From: Dicaeum eximium
Taxonomy: Eukaryota; Chordata; Aves; Passeriformes; Dicaeidae
Length of the DNA stretch: 64,000 nt
Assembly: GCA_013396995.1 (NCBI GenBank)
Contig: VWZP01009941.1
Span: 1,563,772 to 1,627,771 of the forward strand
Direction of reading: 5' to 3'
Shown here one piece after another: positions 26,881 to 38,776 of this stretch. The notes beneath the pieces were generated by a model. That model saw only the letters and a program-made list of their open reading frames with translations. It was not told the origin of the DNA and did not search any database. Positions within the stretch are counted from its first letter, which is position 1; each line of letters begins with the position of its first letter. Made by a program: the position numbers and the translations under genes.

Positions 26881-28635
26881 GAATGGGTGAGGAAACCTGG
26901 TCTGAGTGTGTGAGTGGGGTGTGTGGGGAGCCAGATGGGGACCTGTTAAATCACTGGAGCCTCCTGCTGTGGAGGGGCTTCAGTCCCAGCAGCAAAAATC
27001 TCTGGCATTGGGAATGGTCAGACAGAAGTTTCCTTCACAAGTGAGCCCCACAAGTTTCTATTGCAGCTCACAATGACAGAATGGGCAAAAAGATTGTGTT
27101 CAAGGTGACATGTACTCCCCTGTTCAACAGTGGATTCCTCTGGGTCAGGGAAATCATCTGCTTTGGCCCCGATAGGAAGAATGAGTATCAAAATGTAAAC
27201 TGAGTTCTGTTACAGAACTCAGTTATAGTTCTGTTAAACTAGTAGTTAATGTGTTTATATTGTGTTTCTAAAATCAACTACAGACATTTTAAATTATGAG
27301 CCATAAAACTAGTTAGTTATTAGTAATAAAATTGCTTGTTTTCAACTAGTGTTCGTCTTCTAATATGAAACTCAGTTCCTTTAACTGTTGTCTCTGCAGT
27401 GTTTCCTTCTTTGTGTAAAACATGAAATTATTTAGAACTAATTGCATAACAGATAGCCTGTCTCCGTGTGGCTCACTGCAATATTTAATTTCAAATATTT
27501 TCCTATTTAGGAACAGTGGATTTGTTTGGGATGGAGTTTTACTGAGAAGAGGCACAGGATGAAACTTTAGAACATGCACTTTCTAAAGGAGGATCCAAGT
27601 TTCCCAGGTTCTCTTTCCCTTAACTGCCATCAGGATCCTCAAAAAACACTGAAAAAAACTCAGATGAACTTCTTTCCTGAGATCTGACAGCAGAAGAGAT
27701 GGAAATGTAGCAGTAGAAAGTTGTAGGACAGGAGAAAGAGAACTTTCAAGCTCTGTTTCCCAGTTTACAGTTCTGGAGTGCATTAAGCTGTAAAACAGAT
27801 TCAGGATCTTTATCCTGTGATCCTAACTTAAACCAAGAATGCATATGGCCTGTAGCTAAATGTCTTTTTTTAAACTTCTACAAAAATACATTAAATATGG
27901 AATTCTAATGTTCTTTTCTACAGGGGTTTCTTTGGGAAAACTTGAAGGGCTAGATCTAGTGGAAATCAGTTCAGGAACGTACATCCCCTTTAAGCATGAA
28001 TTGGTTCAAGCATTTCTTATCTCTATAAGTACATGTGGCTGGATTTGCATTAATTTTCATTGTTTGTTTTTTTTTTCTTTAAAGCAAACTTGTGATATTA
28101 TTTAATTCTTGCCTATAGAATATTTCTTAGGTAATAAATTGAGAAGTGAGCTTGGAGAAAATCAGCTTGTAACACATTAGTGATAATATTATAATTAAAA
28201 TATTAATGGCTTGTTGAACTTGGATAATTATGAAAATCAATGCAGTAGAGACACTCAGTTGTCATATATGAATATTAGGATAAGAGGAGAAGCCAATATT
28301 ACCTCAACTGCAATAGAGAGCAAATCTTTTCCTTTGTAGTAACATGAAATAAAGAAACATGAAGTGTGTGAATTAGTGTTTTACATAAACTATAATTATC
28401 ATTCTGAGGAAAAAAAAGTAATGTTTCCTGTTGTAAGATGAATGAAAACATTTATACTCCTATCAGTACACGAGAGAAGCAGTATAAAAAGCAGCACCAT
28501 GTGATAAAATCCAGGTGGAATACCGAGGTGCTGCTACATCTGTTGACTGGAGAAGCACCCAACCGTGCCAGGCAGTGTTGTACATCTGATAATGCTGTCC
28601 TTCACCTTTCAATCAAATGTTCTTTGGTTCCCTTC

Positions 28636-29171
28636 TGTTGTGGTTTAACCTCGATAGGTAGCTAACACAGTTGTTTGCTCACTCCCCTGCAGAGTGCTAG
28701 GGGAGAAAATCAGAAGAGCAGAAGTGCAAAAACCCATGGGTTGAGATAAGGACAGTTTAAAAGGGAAAGCAAAGGCTGTGCACACAGCAAAGCAAAGCAA
28801 AATAAGGAATTAATTCACCACTTCCCATTGGCAGGGAGGTGCTCTGCCATCTTCAGGAAAACTGGGCTCTATCACACATCAGAGTTACTTGGGAAGACAG
28901 ATTCCATAATTCCAAAGGTCACTCCCTCCACATTCTTCCCCCAGTTCTGGTCAGCTGGGGTCAGCTATCCGAACTGTGCCCCCTCCCAACTCCTTGTGTT
29001 CTCCTAACCTCCTCACTGGTTTGGTGGGGTGAGGAGCAGAAAAGACCTTGATTCTGTGTAAGTGCTGCTCAAAAATAACAAAAACTCCCCAAACTTATCA
29101 ATGATAATTTCATCCCAAACCCTTACCACAGCACCATTCAAGCTACTATACTCCAGCCAAAACCAAAACCA
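28636..29171 (+). mobile_element. Solo LTR of an avian endogenous retrovirus
   Basis: Starts TGTTGTGGTTTAACC and ends GCCAAAACCAAAACCA. Internal blocks include CCATGGGTTGAGATAAGGACAG, AATTCACCACTTCCCATTGG, TACTTGGGAAGACAGATTCC, and TTGGTGGGGTGAGGAGCAGAAAAG. About 535 bp, nearly full length. The flanking five bases (CCTTC / ACTTG) are not a clear target-site duplication, so the ends may be off or mutated. No internal viral coding sequence adjoins it. Confidence 0.82.
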
Positions 29172-32100
29172 ACTTGTTTAGAGCGCACAGTCTGAAGTGT
29201 AGGCTCTTCTGGTTTGTTATCTGCTCGTACAGGCTAAGCATGGTCAGCCTCTGACCCATGAGCCTTACTGTTAGCTGGAGTAACTTCAGACACTGCAGTC
29301 TTTGGCTACAAAGCTGTTACCAGCCCCCTTACAGGAAAGAAGGATTGAGGCAAAGAAAATTATCTGCTGCAATATAAAAAGCATAAATACTGTTTCTCCA
29401 GCGTGTCACACTGCGTTTTTACTCTCAGCCTTCGTTTCAGTGGTGTAAGTTCACTTCCTAGTGTTTTCCAAGCAACTGGAAAAGTTTATGCTGATATGTT
29501 GGCAAAAGAGTTTGTCTTAGCCACTGCTGTTCTAACTGGCTCATGCTCACTAGGAACTGGCCCAAGAGATGAAGGCTGCAAATCTGAAAGACCACAAAAC
29601 TTTGAGAGCTGCCAACTTGCTCTTCTCTGTATTTGCAACTTCGATAGTAGTGAAGTTCATGCACTCCATCCTGGTTCACCTTTCCTGTGAAGCTCAAGAG
29701 TTACTACTTAGCACTAAGAGCGATTTTTGCCATAATTCCTTTTGTTTCTAGTCTTCATTTCCTCTGATAGCAACAATAGCACAATATTATTATTTTATAT
29801 ATGAACATCATAAGGCATTTGGGAATGCACTTGTTAGGAGCAAAGGTGGAAAAAAGTGATATAGCAGTTCTGCCTAAAAAGCACCATGCAGACAAATAGG
29901 AACAGATCTGCAAAGCAAATTGCCTGGTGTTGAGGGGCAACGGCCACACTACAGGACAGGGGAATTCATGCTCAGCTACGGCTATTCTCATCCCACAGGC
30001 TGTGTGTTCCTGTGTGTTTCACTGCTCAAGGTGAAGGCCAAGAACCAGAACAATGAAAGAGAAAATGCAGTGGACAAACAAAGAACTTTGACAAGCAAGA
30101 AACAGAGATAATGTTGATGACGTGTACCTAAGCAAGCTAAAGTAAAGATCCACCCTTCAGCTTCTGAACTCTTGCTTCCAGGCACTCACCAATCACGTTT
30201 GTAGCTTGGTGTTCTGCAACAGGTTATTCACTTTGAAGAGCTTAATCTTCCTTAGAGTTTAATCTTCCTTTCATATACGATTTTCTGATGATTGTGCTGG
30301 CCCAGTTGCCTCACAGGACATTGTATTTTAATGTTCCTTTTTCAGAAGAGTAAATTCAAGACTCATGTATTTTGGCAAAATTAGCTTTACTGGGTGTCTC
30401 ATGTGGCAAGAGTCAGCTTTAGTTGCTCAACATTTCTCTTCTTCTATTGCATTTATGTTTGATCTTGTTTGCAACTGAGTCACAGCTGAGGGAAATTTTG
30501 CAACCATTGTTCTTTGAGAATTTTTATTATCAGAGCAATTTTGTTGAGAACCAATTAAATCATGTTGGTAAGACATGTTTGGACAGTAAAAGGAAACTGC
30601 CTTGTAGCAGAAGAGCAGTACTCAGTAAGAGTGTCAAATCACATCAAGTAGCAAACCTCATGAACAAATATATGAATTTCAGCTTGCTTTTTAAAGCAGG
30701 TTGCACGAACAAACTAGAGGCTAGGAATAAGTCAATGTAAACTAGATATTTGTACATCTGCCAATGGATGCAATGCTTTTAAATGTATTTCTCTTTTCTT
30801 TCTCATTGCTCACCTCACTTCTTCCTTCTCTCCTTATTTCTTTTCATCAATTTTATTCACTGAGCAACTAATAATTTGAGCATTTTGAAAGGGTTGCTGG
30901 AATATATGTTTTCTCTGTTCATTTCATCCTATAACATTTATTTTCTGTGTTTACCTGGAAGGTAAAGGAGTATTTTATATAAATCACAAAGACAAATACA
31001 TAGGAAATACCATTTTGAGAAATAGAAAATCTTGATTTCAGAATATGAGAAGAAGACAGTATTATTCCTATAAATATGAATAATTTCTTTCTCAGTGCAT
31101 TAAAATGCTAATGATTTTTTATATGAACTCAAAGATGTAGCTGATGCAACACTTCAACATTTTTTTAAACTTGGCTTGAAAATTGTTTTGAACAGTTCAT
31201 ATTCACATAGCCATTATCTACACTTAAGCTAACTAGTTTTGATATGTGCCTTCTGCCTTGATCTTAACTACTTTTAATATTCTCTTCATTCTTAGCATGA
31301 TGCTATCAGTTGTCCCAGATTCTGCACCTACTATGTCATCAGAAGTTTTCTGTGCTTCACTAGCAAGATGTTCACCAGTTTCTGCACAGCTACAGACTTA
31401 CAAGTTGATCCAGCTAAACAAATCCTGTTTTCCTTGTGCATTTGAGTTTCACAGCCTGGGGTGAACATGACCTTAACTAAAATTATATCACCAAATTTGT
31501 CACTTAATGATTTTAAAATATTAAACCTGTCTCCTTTCTGCTTTTATTGCCATGAACCTGTCTTTCCATGTCGAGTGACCCAGATAAATGTGGTAGCTGT
31601 TGCCAAAGGCAACCAGAAAAATATTAAATCCTCACCTATCTCTAAATTTAGTGAAATACAATACGAAGCCCTTGATGAAACCTTATGCAATATGAATTTA
31701 GGGATGACTTCTTACAGTGTCAGATAGAAGAGAGGTTTACAGCAGATGCCAAGTCTCACAGGCTTTTGACAAACTGCTGCCTTGTTCATATCTTGCATTG
31801 GGCAAGAGTGCCCCAGTCATCAAAGCAGTTTCTACACTGACATTTCTCTCTAGAGTACTTTGACATTAATGTCCAAGTCACCCCCACTTACTGCATGCTA
31901 GTGCAGTTCTCAGACCAGTTCTGGTAACAGCTAACTGAATTTGTTTAGCAGGAAACTCAACCAAAATCTCTTCTCTGTGTGTACATTAAATACACTCATC
32001 ACTCCTAATGATGATACAAAGCTTCAACCAGTGAACAACCCTCAAGGGCCTTTAATCACAGGAAGGGGATGTTCCGGTCAGGAACCAGGTTAAATCTTGG

Positions 32101-33189
32101 CTGAGGTCACCTGAAATTACCCTAATCATCCTCAATGTGTAAGTAGAGGCCTTGGCACCAAGCATGTTAACCCACTGATCTGGTGTTGGTGTGACAGGTC
32201 TTTTGTTAATGTAAGATTACTCTGGAACTCCCACAGCCCCTGCAGGATTCGCCCCTCGGGCTCTGGTCACTCATTCAGGGAGTGTGCAGGGTGGTTCTGG
32301 AAAACTCACCTCATGCCAGCAGTTTTGAACACTATGATGCAATGATCCAGCTGTTGGAATTTAAACAATATTTTAAAATGAAGTGATTGCTTCGCTTTAA
32401 CTAAGCAGATCTATTCAGAGGACAGATAATTTCCGAATTTTATTTTTTACTCCACTTCAGTCCTGTTTTGCAATAATTAACTTGTGCAAAAATGCTTCAG
32501 TTTACTTTCAGTAAAAGGGTTGAGCATGGTTTCAAATTTAGGTCTGTTTTCATGATGCTTGCTGATCAATGTTCTCTCTGATTCATTCTAAGACACTTTT
32601 TATGTAGATGCCTATTAAGGCATACATGTTGAATTTTTTGCCTATATTTCGTTGCAGTGGGCCACGGAGAGGAAATATATGCTCTGCATACCCTTTGGAT
32701 GTGATGAGTATGGGTTTGTTATCCTAGTGTCAAAAGAGTCAATTAATTATTTGCATTTTTTAATCTGAATTCACATACATCATAGTACATTTATACTGTA
32801 TCATACCAATAGCTGAATAATCTGTCTTTTGCAGTTCCTGTTTCTACCATACTCTTGTTCCCATCATTAATGGAAACAGCTTTCAGTCATAGCTGTGGTT
32901 CTTGTTAACACTAACAGCACAGCATGAAGGGCTTCATGCACAGATGTCAGGAAAGGGAGTTTTCTGTCCGTTAGGTTGTCAGACTCTGTACTCACAGATT
33001 TTTATGTACATAAATTTATGTGGAACTGAGAGACACTGTCCCACACATGGTTACAAGTCCACAGTTGAAAACATAACTGCAGTTTCCAGGATCAGCTGAT
33101 TGCATAGGTTATCTCCTGCTTAAATCAAACTTTGTGTTTCAGCTCCAATAACAACAAATCAGTAGTTTATTTTATTACAACACCTGCCC

Positions 33190-33224
<35 letters not shown>

Positions 33225-36200
33225 GCCAATTAAACAGTTTCTTATCTTTTGGGCAGAAGTAACTGCCTTGCAAGTGTTTAACTGCCTAACAGCTTTCAAG
33301 GTTCATCCTCCCTGTTAAAATTACATCAAAGACATTCTTCACCACATCTACATATTTTCGTCTTTTTTTTGTTGTTGTTTTTGGTTATATATTTTTATGT
33401 GCATGCATATGTCCCTGGAAAAATATAGACAGCATTTAGTGGTGTAGAAAATGAGTTCCAAACTTTGTATTAATCGGAAGAGTGTCCTGCAGTTTACTTC
33501 AGCAAACTGTCATAGGAGACATCAGGCTCAAACAATGTTAGGAGTTCCAGCTTTTCCACATCGAGCTTCAGAAAATACATAGTGCTGCATTCTTGGCAGG
33601 CATATATTACACTGCTGGCTGCACTCTGCTCTTCCCTGCAAACCCATTTTCAGAAACATTGTGCAGAGCAGAGCTGGTCTGCTCTCCCAGGCCTGGCAGC
33701 TCCTTCGATGCCTGCCCAGGGCTCAGCAGCCAGGGCTGCTTGGCTGGGGCACAGCCTGGGAATGGTGTGGAGATGTGCACCCTCACTGCAGGGTGAAGGA
33801 TGAAAATCTGAGGCAGATATTGCTGCCAGGAACTCCCATTCCTGCCAACAAGTCATCCTTTAGAAAGCATTTCAGTTGACCTGTCCTCTCACATGTTCCT
33901 AATTGAAGAGGTGAATACTGCAAAAGCGCTGAGAGCAGATGATGTGGGGTTTTTAAACACTCTGTGGGGCACTCAGAAAAAATGCATTCTCCTCCAAAAG
34001 TGATGACTCAGAGATCTTCACATTGAGTGTTATATCTTAGTCTGATACAGGAGTATTGAGATTGGGTGTCAATGCAAACATCTAACAGAAACCAGAGCAG
34101 TTTTTGGAAAAATTATATACTTTTGATAATAATAATAAGGGAAACAAAGTTTCGTTGACTCAGTGTTCATCCAAAGACAAGTGAGCCTTATAGTGAATAA
34201 AGAGGGCATAGCTATTTCTAAAATCTTCCTGCCACCATTTCATTGGTAACAGTAGACCATGCTTTTTTTTTCCATTTTTTCCTGATATTCATGTTACAGA
34301 CCAGTGTGATCCATGCTATACTGTCACCAGTACACAAACAAAGGAGACAGCTATCCTAGGAAACAAATTATATAAAACATCACTAGTCAGGGAAAAAAAA
34401 ATTTTTGATTTTTTTGTCCTAAAGCTAGGACAAAAGGGTTAATATTTTATAAAAAAAATTCCCCTATACAATTTCTGTAAGATAAAAACTAATAAAACTA
34501 ACACTGCTAAAGTTATGATTGTTTGTAGTGCTACCCCACATAATGGTATGATCTTTGAACTTTCATTTTGATATTGTTATTTCCTTCATAATTATTAATT
34601 GTAAAAGATTGTCTGTTGTGTAAATTTTTGTCTGCACTGAGTCTGGAGTTCTAGATATCTAGTTAATTTGAGAGAAAACAGCTAAAACCTTAGCTTCAGT
34701 AACAGACTGAATCCACTGGTCATCAGCAAAGGTTTTTTATGTTACTACAGAATTTATCAGTAGCATGAGAAAATCATGTATCCTTTGATTACTACCTAAA
34801 GGCTTCCTGTATTTGCTTTATGTTAGTGTTATACACTTAACTTCTTCCCTTTAGTTTTGTTACTGATATAGGGACTGATTGAGCTGTGTACAAAACAAAA
34901 CCCAAGACATAAGATGATCTTAAAACCATGTGTTAGGAAGGCAAGGAAAAGTTGCCAATGGTTTTTGTGTTCTAGAGCACAGGGGGATCATAAAACCTCA
35001 TCATATACTCTTTGATCTGGTCAAATTACAGCCTCCTTAGAGTGGGAGGAAAGAGTTGGGACTTTATGAGCCTATTTGATTTTTAGCATTTATGTGATAA
35101 GTTTGTAGTGGTTTGGTTGTAGTTATGGGATGACTTAATTATAGGTTGATCCATCAAAGTTACCTGTAGTTAAAGTGTTGTGTAATGCTCCCTTGTTTGC
35201 CCAAGACTACTTTCAGTCTAATAATTTTAAGTGATAAAGATCATTTGCATTGAAAATCTAAGTTGTTTGGGATTAGGTGGAGGCTCACTTTTTTCTCAAC
35301 AGCATATTTAACTTTAGCTCAAAAATCTAATGCTTTCTTAGAAAGTGAAAAAAAATCACATACACAGACACTCACAACCTTTCTGTTCAAAAGTTTCAGT
35401 GTCTAATTTTTTTAAATAGAAGTCTGACTATTTCCATGGTGTTATTGTCCTGTCAGTCATATGTGTATTGGTATCATGCCTGTCCCACTTGATCAAAATG
35501 TGAGTCTGATTTGCAATTTGCAGTCAGACTATGAGTGTCTGTTGGTTCATAGGCAAAGAATGACCTTTCTGAAATGTGCTTTGTCTAAGGATCTTTAAAG
35601 TTGACCAAGGCTTTCCTTTCAGTTGCCACTGTAACCACAGGCCTTCTAACTGAAATTAGATACAGAGGTGGGATTCATTTGACCAAATAGAAACCTTTGT
35701 CCTCAGATTGAATGAATCATGATCCAAAACTCCATTATCTAAATCTCTGCTAACTAGAAATTCACTGTGTGATGATTACCTCATTTGTAGATGTCTACAT
35801 TTTTAAAATGTAAGTTATATAAGTTATTTGCCTTTTCCTCACAAACCCTGTACTGGTGTGCAGACAGCCCTCTTAGATTCAGATTACACAGAAGCTAGAC
35901 TTCAAAAAAAGAGGACAAATTGCAAAAGAGGTGTTTGATATATGAAAAAAAAAAAAAAGACAAAACATATCTTTTGAGAGGTAAGAAATGATAGCAGCAT
36001 TCACACAGAGACATGTCCTGAGGCCAAGACTGAGAACAAAAGCAAAGGGGAAGAGAAAACTAGGATAAGAAAGGGATCTGGAGGCTAGAGCTAAAGAGGA
36101 AAAGTCCCAAAATAGTATGAGGAGGCTGGGATCAGAGAACAGAACAAATTGCTTGGGGAGTTGCTTGAAAATATATAATGTCATTTCTCTATAACATTTG

Positions 36201-37080
36201 AAGCTTGTACTTTGGAGTTGCATATTTCTTCAAGGTATTTGGTGATGGAAAGCATTGCACACGGAGTTTTCAAAATGCCTCAGCCAAAATAAGACTCTAG
36301 ATGTTTGAAAAATGTTCAAAACAATGTACTGCTTCTGTAGATCTCCTTGTTTAACTGTGCTGATCATCATTACCTGGGCAAATTTAAATCCAGCAAATCT
36401 GATTTTTATATATAACCCTTTTTTTTTCATGTCACAGATTTATCTGAAGATATTACAGAAGTTTGAATGAATATTCACATTGTTCCACTTGAATAATACT
36501 GAAGGGTAATAATCAATAAATATTTCAGTGGAAATCAACAATAATCCATGGGAAAACACACACTGTCCCCTATAAAAAAAGATAAACCACAAAAGTTGTA
36601 AGGCCAAAACAAAAACCATAGCAAACAGTGATAGATTTTATGGTAGTTTATTTTCTGTTAGACAAGCTAGTGCCCTTCTCATCTTATGTACATTTTTGTA
36701 CATAACCTAGGACACTTGTCTTATATTCATTCAGAAGGCTCTGAACAGGACTAAAAGAGCAAGAACAGCATGTTGTGTAGCAGGAGCCTGATAAAAGAAT
36801 GGTTTTCCCCCCTACTCTCCCCTTAGGAAAATACATAAAACCAGGAAAATACAAGATCAGGGAGATACTTTGAATCCCATTTTCATTGTTATGCTTAAGT
36901 AGAGACCCAACTTGAGGTTGACTGAGGTTGAGGTGACTCAGTTTCAGGTCTTTTTTTCTTTCCCCTCCCAGCAGTTTCTCCACAGCTCAGTCACCCCAGC
37001 ACAGTGGATGTAACCCTCCTCCATCTCACGAGTATCGTGAGTGTCACAGACCCTCTCCATGCTGCCTATGTGACCTCATT
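29172..37080. other. Intergenic, no gene recognised
   Basis: About 8 kb of AT-rich DNA with two locally GC-richer patches (32.2-32.3 and 33.65-33.80 kb) that resemble no family I know. Open frames up to about 114 aa overlap on opposite strands and look random. No cadherin motif (LDRE, DxNDNxP, VxENSxxG) was seen on either strand. Confidence 0.55.
33193..33223. repeat. T31 homopolymer
   Basis: Thirty-one consecutive T on the plus strand followed by GGCCAATTA. No poly(A) signal lies on the minus strand immediately before it that would indicate a retrocopy. Confidence 0.95.
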
Positions 37081-37085
37081 CTTCC

Positions 37086-37120
37086 CCTTCCTCCTCCTCT
37101 TCCTCCTCCTCCTCCTCCTC
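37086..37120. repeat. (TCC)n microsatellite
   Basis: About eleven TCC/TTC units immediately upstream of the 37.2-38.3 kb CR1 copy. Confidence 0.95.
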
Positions 37121-37209
37121 GTACAGTCCCACAGCACCGAAAAGCACAGGGCTGGAAAGAGGGGCACCCTTTGTAAGAGCTGAAAAACACCAGTGGCATA
37201 AATATTGAT

Positions 37210-38290
37210 AAGGAATGAATATTAAGGCAGGTTCACTGCCCTCAAAGCTAAGGGGGAACGAGATGTGCTCTCAGGAGAAACATCTGTGCCTGAGAAACAG
37301 CTTTCAAGAGAAGCAGCTGAGCCTGAGCCATGCAGAAGCACCAGGAGGAAGCAGCGAGTGGGTGACGGCAGCGGGTGACTCTCCACTTCAAGGGACAGAT
37401 AGCACCAGCTGTCAGTCTGACCTGCCCTCTAGGGAATTTTGCTGCTTGCCCATTAAGAGCTTATGAGAGAGGATAAAGAGTAGACAGTGTGCATGACATG
37501 GTAGTGAATATCTGCTATGCATCCCCTGACAAGGAAGAACAAGCGCATGAGGCTTTCCATGGGCAACCAGAAGCAGCCTCCCATCTACAGGCTCTGGTCC
37601 TCATGGGGCATTTTTACCACTCTGATACCTGCTGGAATGGCATAAGCAGCAGCTTGACTGCTTGGAAAGCACAGCTTGGCAGAATAGGACCTGGGGCTCC
37701 TGGGGGATACCATGAGTCAGTGTGCTTCCGCCACAAAGGAGGCCAATGACATTTTGGGCTGCATGTGGAGTATTGCCACCTGGTCAAAGTGATCCTTCCC
37801 TTCTAATCAGCACTGGTGAGGCCAGACCTGAACTATTGTGTCTGGTTCTGGGCTCCTCAGTACAAGAGAGACATGGACATATTGGAGAGAGCCCAAAGAA
37901 GGCACAAAAAACAGTGAAGGGGCTGGAGTCCCTCTCCAATGAGGAAAGGCTGAGGAATGTGAACTGTTCAGCCTGGAGAAGGTTCAGGGGTGACCTTATT
38001 AATTTATACCTGTACCTGAAGTGAAGGTGCATAGGTGGCAGAGCCAGGCCCTTTTCAGTGGTGCCAGAACACAGACAGCACCATCTGAAGACCAGGAAGC
38101 ACATTTTTATTTTGAAGGTGACTGAGCCCTGGAACAGGTTTCCCAGAGAGGCCATAGTCTTCATCCTTGGAGATACTCAAAATTCACATGGTCCAGAACA
38201 ACCAGCTCTAAGTGGCCATGCTTGAGCAAAGATGTTGGACCAGAGGACCTCCAGAGGTCCCTTCCAATCTCAGCCATTCTGAGATTCCTT
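37210..38290 (+). mobile_element. CR1 LINE copy, internally deleted
   Basis: From about 37700 the sequence is clear CR1: ACTGGTGAGGCCAGACCTGA, then TTCAGCCTGGAGAAGG, GGAACAGGTTTCCCAGAGAG and the 3' end CCAGAGGTCCCTTCCAATCT. Around 37590-37640 a frame reads LVLMGHFYHSDTCWNG, like the endonuclease motif LMGDFNHPDICW of CR1 ORF2, so a piece of the 5' half is joined to the 3' half. The part before 37480 is less certain. No intact enzyme frame remains. Confidence 0.8.
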
Positions 38291-38754
38291 GCCATTCATT
38301 TCCCTTTCCTTGAAGCCAGATAACCAAACTTACATTCCACTTGTCTCCTGATCATAACATCATAACCCCCACTATACTGATATTCTGCATCTTTACATGC
38401 CAAACATATTAAAATTTGGGTTATCTGCTGCTACTGGTTTTCAAATGGTTTTTATGAGGTTTTAAAAGCAGGCACTGTGTACTTTTTACAGATTATCAGC
38501 AAGACAACAGAGTAACGCTTTATACTTTTAATATCTTAATACTTTTAATACTGAATTCGCCAAGTATAAACTCCTGCTAGATCTCCCCCACGGCTCATGC
38601 TGAAAGGACAACTACTACTTGCATTACAGAACTATAGTGGCACAAAACCACTGCATTAAAATTTAAAAATCTAATCCCCTTCAGAAATAGGCATACATAT
38701 CTTCATAAACTGGCATACATGCACAAGGAATGAAGAGTTTTTACAGAACATCCT

Positions 38755-38776
38755 TTTATTTTGCAAAAAATTTATT
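38755..38776 (-). terminator. Candidate polyadenylation signals of the desmocollin transcript
   Basis: On the coding strand, AATAAA occurs at 38776-38771 and again at 38760-38755. A TGTA element lies just upstream (about 38791-38788), and a T/G-rich stretch follows about 20-45 nt downstream, near 38738-38712. This is the arrangement expected of a functional poly(A) site. Confidence 0.4.

Noticed and set aside
23439..33232. T runs at 23.44 and 33.19 kb both followed by GGCCAATTA
   Set aside because: Only nine bases beyond the T run match and the flanks differ, so a shared element is not supported.
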